From an uncultured Eggerthella sp. (GTDB taxonomy: Bacteria > Actinomycetota > Coriobacteriia > Coriobacteriales > Eggerthellaceae): a stretch of DNA of 46,451 nucleotides. The notes under the pieces are model-generated. The model ran no database searches. It saw nothing but the letters and a program-made list of their open reading frames with translations, and had not been told where the DNA came from. Position numbers and translations under genes: made by a program. Below are positions 43,190 through 46,451 of the stretch, in pieces. Location of the stretch: the NCBI GenBank assembly GCA_900553605.1, contig USDX01000012.1:1-46451 (forward strand). Reading direction: 5' to 3'. The stretch's first letter is position 1, and each line of letters begins with the position of its first letter.

Positions 43190-44971
43190 ATGGATGAGCA
43201 GCAGATGAACGAAGGCCTTTTATGCGACGCCGATCGCCAGCTCATCGCAAGCGCTGCTCGCTTGCAGAAATATGTCGAAGCCCCCGTTTCTGCAGGGCTT
43301 CTTGGCGAGTTGTCGGACGATTTGCTGAAGCTCGCTTTCATTCCGTATGCGTCGAGGTCGAAACTCTCGAGCCTGTATGGGCCGGGTCTCGACTTCATGA
43401 GTCTTGTTAGCGCCGACTGGCGTGAGGCTTTTTCTCAGGGCGCATTGCGCATGCACAACGCGAAAACGATTAGCTTCCCAACGCATATCGAAATGGCGAA
43501 TGGCGAGGCCGTTGAGCTCTCTATCTCTGAGAATGCACAGGAAGGCGGGCTTGCGTGGTTTCTGTCGTATGTTCCCATTGTCGAGCATATGAAGCTGCGT
43601 CGCGATTGCGTTGCCGAGGCGAAGGCCGAATCGGAAAAGCCCCGACTCCCCAAAGAGCCGCTCCCGGCGCTTATGGAGGACGGTTTTGCGGGTATGCAGG
43701 AATCTGAAGATTATCTCGTGAACCCTGTGCCCCTCGCCGTTTTGAACGAGCTCGATTCAATGGATGCCGAGTTTTCTTCGTTCGTCTGGGTGTCGCAGCG
43801 CCGCAACGAACAGATTGCCGAATATGAGCAGCGCAATATCGACGTATTGGAATTGCTGAATCGCGATTGGGACTATGCGCTGTCCAACCGCGTGCTTCGA
43901 TATTACGAAGGCAAGGTCATTTTCCCCGTGAGCATCGTGCGCGACGACGGAGAAACGCTCGTCGAGGTTTCCATCAAACGCGATCGCGGGGCGGAAAGGC
44001 CGGGCGCACTGCCGTGGCATGTCTGCTTCGTGGACAACTTCGCTCGGCAAAAGGTGCGCGCTGGCCACGCGCTTTTCGATTGGGCCTACCTGGGGAATTT
44101 CGACGATACAATCGAAAGCCTTGCCGAGATGGCGCTCGCTGAAAAGTGGGGGTTCGAAGCCGACGACGAGCCAAAGTCGAATTCGATTCTCAAAAGCTAT
44201 CTCACGTATACCTTCTATAGGTTGCAGGCTGAGGGCAAAGTGCTCGAAAACCGCGAAAGGGGAATCGCCGCATTCAATACGGGCCTCGTCGACGCAACGT
44301 ATGAGGCGATTTATGCGTGCTTCTCCCCGTCGAACATGGAGCAGCCTTGGCGTTTCGAGGCGTTCTGCAAAGCGGGTTCGAGAATGTGGGGAAAGAAGCT
44401 CGTGGCTTCGTTTGAGCCTCTGCCACAAAGGGCGTCGTATGTCGAAAAGAAAGACGACCTGCTTTTTGACGGGAGTCGAACGCTTCAGCGCGATGTCGAC
44501 CACATTCTTCTCGACAATATCGACCGATTGCCGCAGGCGTTTCTCGCCGAAGAGCTTCGTGGCGCAGATGATGCGATAGAGGCGCTCGACAAAACGATGC
44601 ATGCCGAGGACGACACGTCGAGACGCGCCGCGTACGATGAGCTTCGCGAGGCTGTCGAGGACAACGTGAGAATCAAGCGCAGGCTTATCAATAGGCTCGA
44701 TGACGCTATCGAGCTTGCCCAAAAGCGTGTCGAGTGGAATTTCAAAACGGCCGTTCCGGCGTTTTATCCCACAAAGAACACGATGAGCCTGCTTCTTCCG
44801 CTCGATCTTACCGAAAACGAGCAGCCCGATGTCGCGCTTGTCGTTGAGCTTATGGAATCGGGGGCCTATATTGGGCAAACGATCCTTACCATGAAGATGG
44901 CTTACAACAATGCAAGGCTCATTTGTCGGCCCGACAGCGATTGGCTCAACACGTCGCTGCGCCTTTCTTAA
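43190..44971 (+). CDS. DUF3825 protein with duplicated N-terminal module
   Basis: A 593-residue protein. The C-terminal half (from about residue 296) resembles DUF3825: FDWAYLGNFDDTIESLAEM, then LTYTFYRLQAEGK, AAFNTGL and QPWRFEAF. In front are two similar modules of about 60-85 residues (about 68-128 and 218-281) sharing DW, LR, a K-x-I-x-FP pattern, a GE-x-x-VE-x-SI pattern and a closing W plus FV. These I do not recognise. Function is unknown. The ATG at 43190 follows AAGGAGA and is chosen over an earlier one at 43169. It is 69 bases after the M20 gene and may share its transcript. Confidence 0.75.
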   Translation: MDEQQMNEGLLCDADRQLIASAARLQKYVEAPVSAGLLGELSDDLLKLAFIPYASRSKLSSLYGPGLDFMSLVSADWREAFSQGALRMHNAKTISFPTHIEMANGEAVELSISENAQEGGLAWFLSYVPIVEHMKLRRDCVAEAKAESEKPRLPKEPLPALMEDGFAGMQESEDYLVNPVPLAVLNELDSMDAEFSSFVWVSQRRNEQIAEYEQRNIDVLELLNRDWDYALSNRVLRYYEGKVIFPVSIVRDDGETLVEVSIKRDRGAERPGALPWHVCFVDNFARQKVRAGHALFDWAYLGNFDDTIESLAEMALAEKWGFEADDEPKSNSILKSYLTYTFYRLQAEGKVLENRERGIAAFNTGLVDATYEAIYACFSPSNMEQPWRFEAFCKAGSRMWGKKLVASFEPLPQRASYVEKKDDLLFDGSRTLQRDVDHILLDNIDRLPQAFLAEELRGADDAIEALDKTMHAEDDTSRRAAYDELREAVEDNVRIKRRLINRLDDAIELAQKRVEWNFKTAVPAFYPTKNTMSLLLPLDLTENEQPDVALVVELMESGAYIGQTILTMKMAYNNARLICRPDSDWLNTSLRLS

Positions 44972-44987
44972 AAACTATGAAGAGCGC

Positions 44988-45013
44988 CCCGCTTTGGTAT
45001 GAAGCGGGTCGTT
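44988..45013 (+). terminator. Likely terminator after the DUF3825 gene
   Basis: CCCGCTT and AAGCGGG enclose a seven-base loop and are followed by TCGTTTTGCTT, a moderate tail. The following 200 bases are the glnN leader, with a TAGAAT -10-like element at 45121-45126 but no clear -35. Confidence 0.55.
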
Positions 45014-45210
45014 TTGCTTGCGGGACATACACCCCTTCGTCGTGCGACGACTGTCTTGCATTGATTCGTATAGTTTTTGCCGCTTGCGCGCTTTAGGCGG
45101 CGAAAGCGCACGCATACCGTTAGAATGGCTTTCGAAACATGGTGGAAACTTTTATGAAGGCACGCCACGGCCTCGTTTTCGCTGAACGAACAATCGATTT
45201 AGGAGTCCAC

Positions 45211-46451
45211 ATGAACGCCGACCTCACGAGTCGTTATGGAACCATGGTCTTCTCCGATCACGTCATGAAGGAATATTTGCCCTCTGACGTGTACAAGAAG
45301 CTTTCTGAAACCGTGAAGGAGGGCAAGCCGCTCGATCTTGACGTGGCAAACGCCGTCGCCCACGGCATGAAGGAATGGGCCCTCAAACATGGCGCCACGC
45401 ATTTCGCGCACTGGTTCCAGCCCCTTACGGGCATCACGTCGGAAAAGCACGACGCTTTTCTCGATCCGGTGGGCGATGGCACGGCGATTGTGAAATTCTC
45501 GGGCAAAGAGCTCGTTCAGGGCGAGCCCGATGCATCGAGCTTCCCCAATGGCGGTTTGCGCGCAACGTTTGAGGCGCGCGGCTATTCCGCGTGGGATCCC
45601 ACGAGCCCCGCATTCATTAAAGACGAAGTGCTGTGCGTGCCCACGGCGTTTTGCTCGTATTCGGGCGAGGCGCTCGACAAGAAGACTCCGCTTCTGCGCT
45701 CTATGGCCACGCTCGACAAGCAGACGAAACGCGTGCTTGCGCTGTTCGGCAAAAATCCCGCTCACGTCACGGTCAACGTGGGCACCGAGCAGGAATACTT
45801 CCTTATTTCTGAAAAAGATTACGAGCGTCGCCAAGACCTCATCGTGTGCGGCCGCACACTGTTTGGCGCACCGCCGTGCAAGGGCCAAGAGCTCGACGAA
45901 CATTACTTCGGCGCCATTCGCCCTACGGTGAATTCGTTCATGAAAGAGCTCGACGACGAGTTGTGGGGCTTCGCGGTTGCCGCGAAAACCAAGCACAACG
46001 AAGTCGCGCCTTGCCAGCATGAGCTCGCCCCAGTGTTCTGCAACGCGAATCGCGCGGTTGACGAGAACCTGCTCACCATGGAAATGATGAAGCTGCTCGC
46101 GAGCCACCATGGCCTTGTGTGCCTGCAGCACGAAAAGCCGTTTGAGGGCATTAACGGCTCGGGCAAGCACAACAACTGGAGCTTCGGCACCGAGGATGAG
46201 AACCTGCTCGACCCGGGCGACACGCCTGAGGCGAACTTGCAGTTCATCGTATTCCTTACCTGTGTTATTGAAGCGGTCGACAATTATCAAGACTTGCTGC
46301 GCATGAGCGTTGCAAGCTGCGGAAACGATCATCGCTTGGGCGCGCATGAGGCTCCGCCGGCCATTATCTCGATCTTCTTGGGCGATGAGCTTTCGAGCAT
46401 CATCGACGCGCTTACTTCGGGCGAAACCGCCGCGCACACGCTGCGCGAGCA
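45211..46451 (+). CDS. glnN: Glutamine synthetase type III, 5' part
   Basis: The open frame runs off the window end after 413 codons, about 55-60 percent of the usual 700 residues. It is a GSIII enzyme, making glutamine from glutamate and ammonia with ATP. Signatures: AHWFQPLTGITSEKHDAF, GTEQEYFLI, GKHNNWSFGT and CGNDHRLGAHEAPPA, the family substrate loops. The ATG follows AGGAG by five bases. GSIII is typical for anaerobes. The C-terminal part lies outside, so completeness cannot be checked. Confidence 0.95.
   Translation, partial: MNADLTSRYGTMVFSDHVMKEYLPSDVYKKLSETVKEGKPLDLDVANAVAHGMKEWALKHGATHFAHWFQPLTGITSEKHDAFLDPVGDGTAIVKFSGKELVQGEPDASSFPNGGLRATFEARGYSAWDPTSPAFIKDEVLCVPTAFCSYSGEALDKKTPLLRSMATLDKQTKRVLALFGKNPAHVTVNVGTEQEYFLISEKDYERRQDLIVCGRTLFGAPPCKGQELDEHYFGAIRPTVNSFMKELDDELWGFAVAAKTKHNEVAPCQHELAPVFCNANRAVDENLLTMEMMKLLASHHGLVCLQHEKPFEGINGSGKHNNWSFGTEDENLLDPGDTPEANLQFIVFLTCVIEAVDNYQDLLRMSVASCGNDHRLGAHEAPPAIISIFLGDELSSIIDALTSGETAAHTLRE

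Overview
The window is a 46 kb chromosomal segment of a moderately GC-rich, Gram-positive-type bacterium. The best guess is a member of the Coriobacteriia (Eggerthella/Slackia-like Actinobacteria). This is inferred from the Tad locus without a secretin, a Gram-positive/actinobacterial LexA box, a DtxR-type iron box, fused SecDF, type III glutamine synthetase and frequent GTG/TTG starts. No rRNA, tRNA, insertion sequence, phage gene or CRISPR array was seen. Nearly all of the window is core chromosome; the Tad pilus locus is the most accessory-like part.

Layout. (1) 168-1929: two zinc-ribbon membrane proteins, closed by a terminator. (2) 2076-12573: a tightly overlapping Tad (Flp) pilus operon: CpaB/RcpC-like SAF protein, TadZ, TadA ATPase, TadB and TadC platform proteins, a Flp pilin, a second small pilin, TadE-like and TadG-like proteins, another TadE-like protein, then an anchored unknown, a DUF192 protein and a cytosolic zinc-ribbon protein. 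(3) 12576-14815: a structured bidirectional terminator element, thrC (minus) and a DtxR/MntR-family regulator. (4) 14873-17551: SOS-type promoter and ruvC-ruvA-ruvB plus a small unknown gene. (5) 17779-21473: ferrous iron uptake (feoA, feoA, feoB, FeoB-associated Cys-rich protein), with a DtxR-like box before feoB. (6) 21502-24899: pdxT and pdxS (minus) divergent from their likely MocR/PdxR regulator. (7) 24902-25840: NYN-LOTUS protein (minus). (8) 26036-29692: queuosine genes: a QueH-QueA fusion (minus), divergent from a HAD phosphatase and tgt. (9) 29947-33062: secDF and a DUF1292 protein. (10) 33617-41666: rpoB and rpoC standing alone with a 0.6 kb leader. (11) 41870-46451: an M20 amidohydrolase, a DUF3825 protein of unknown role, and the 5' part of glnN (type III glutamine synthetase), cut by the window edge.

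Most notable: the end of RpoC carries an extra helix-hairpin-helix domain that resembles the DNA-binding C-terminal domain of the RNA polymerase alpha subunit, and it keeps the positions of several alpha DNA-contact residues. Others are a duplicated acidic module inserted into an extracytoplasmic loop of FeoB, a one-polypeptide QueH-QueA fusion, a duplicated uncharacterised module in front of DUF3825, and a terminator for the NYN gene buried in the coding sequence of convergent pdxR.

All family assignments come from reading motifs by eye. No database search was possible.
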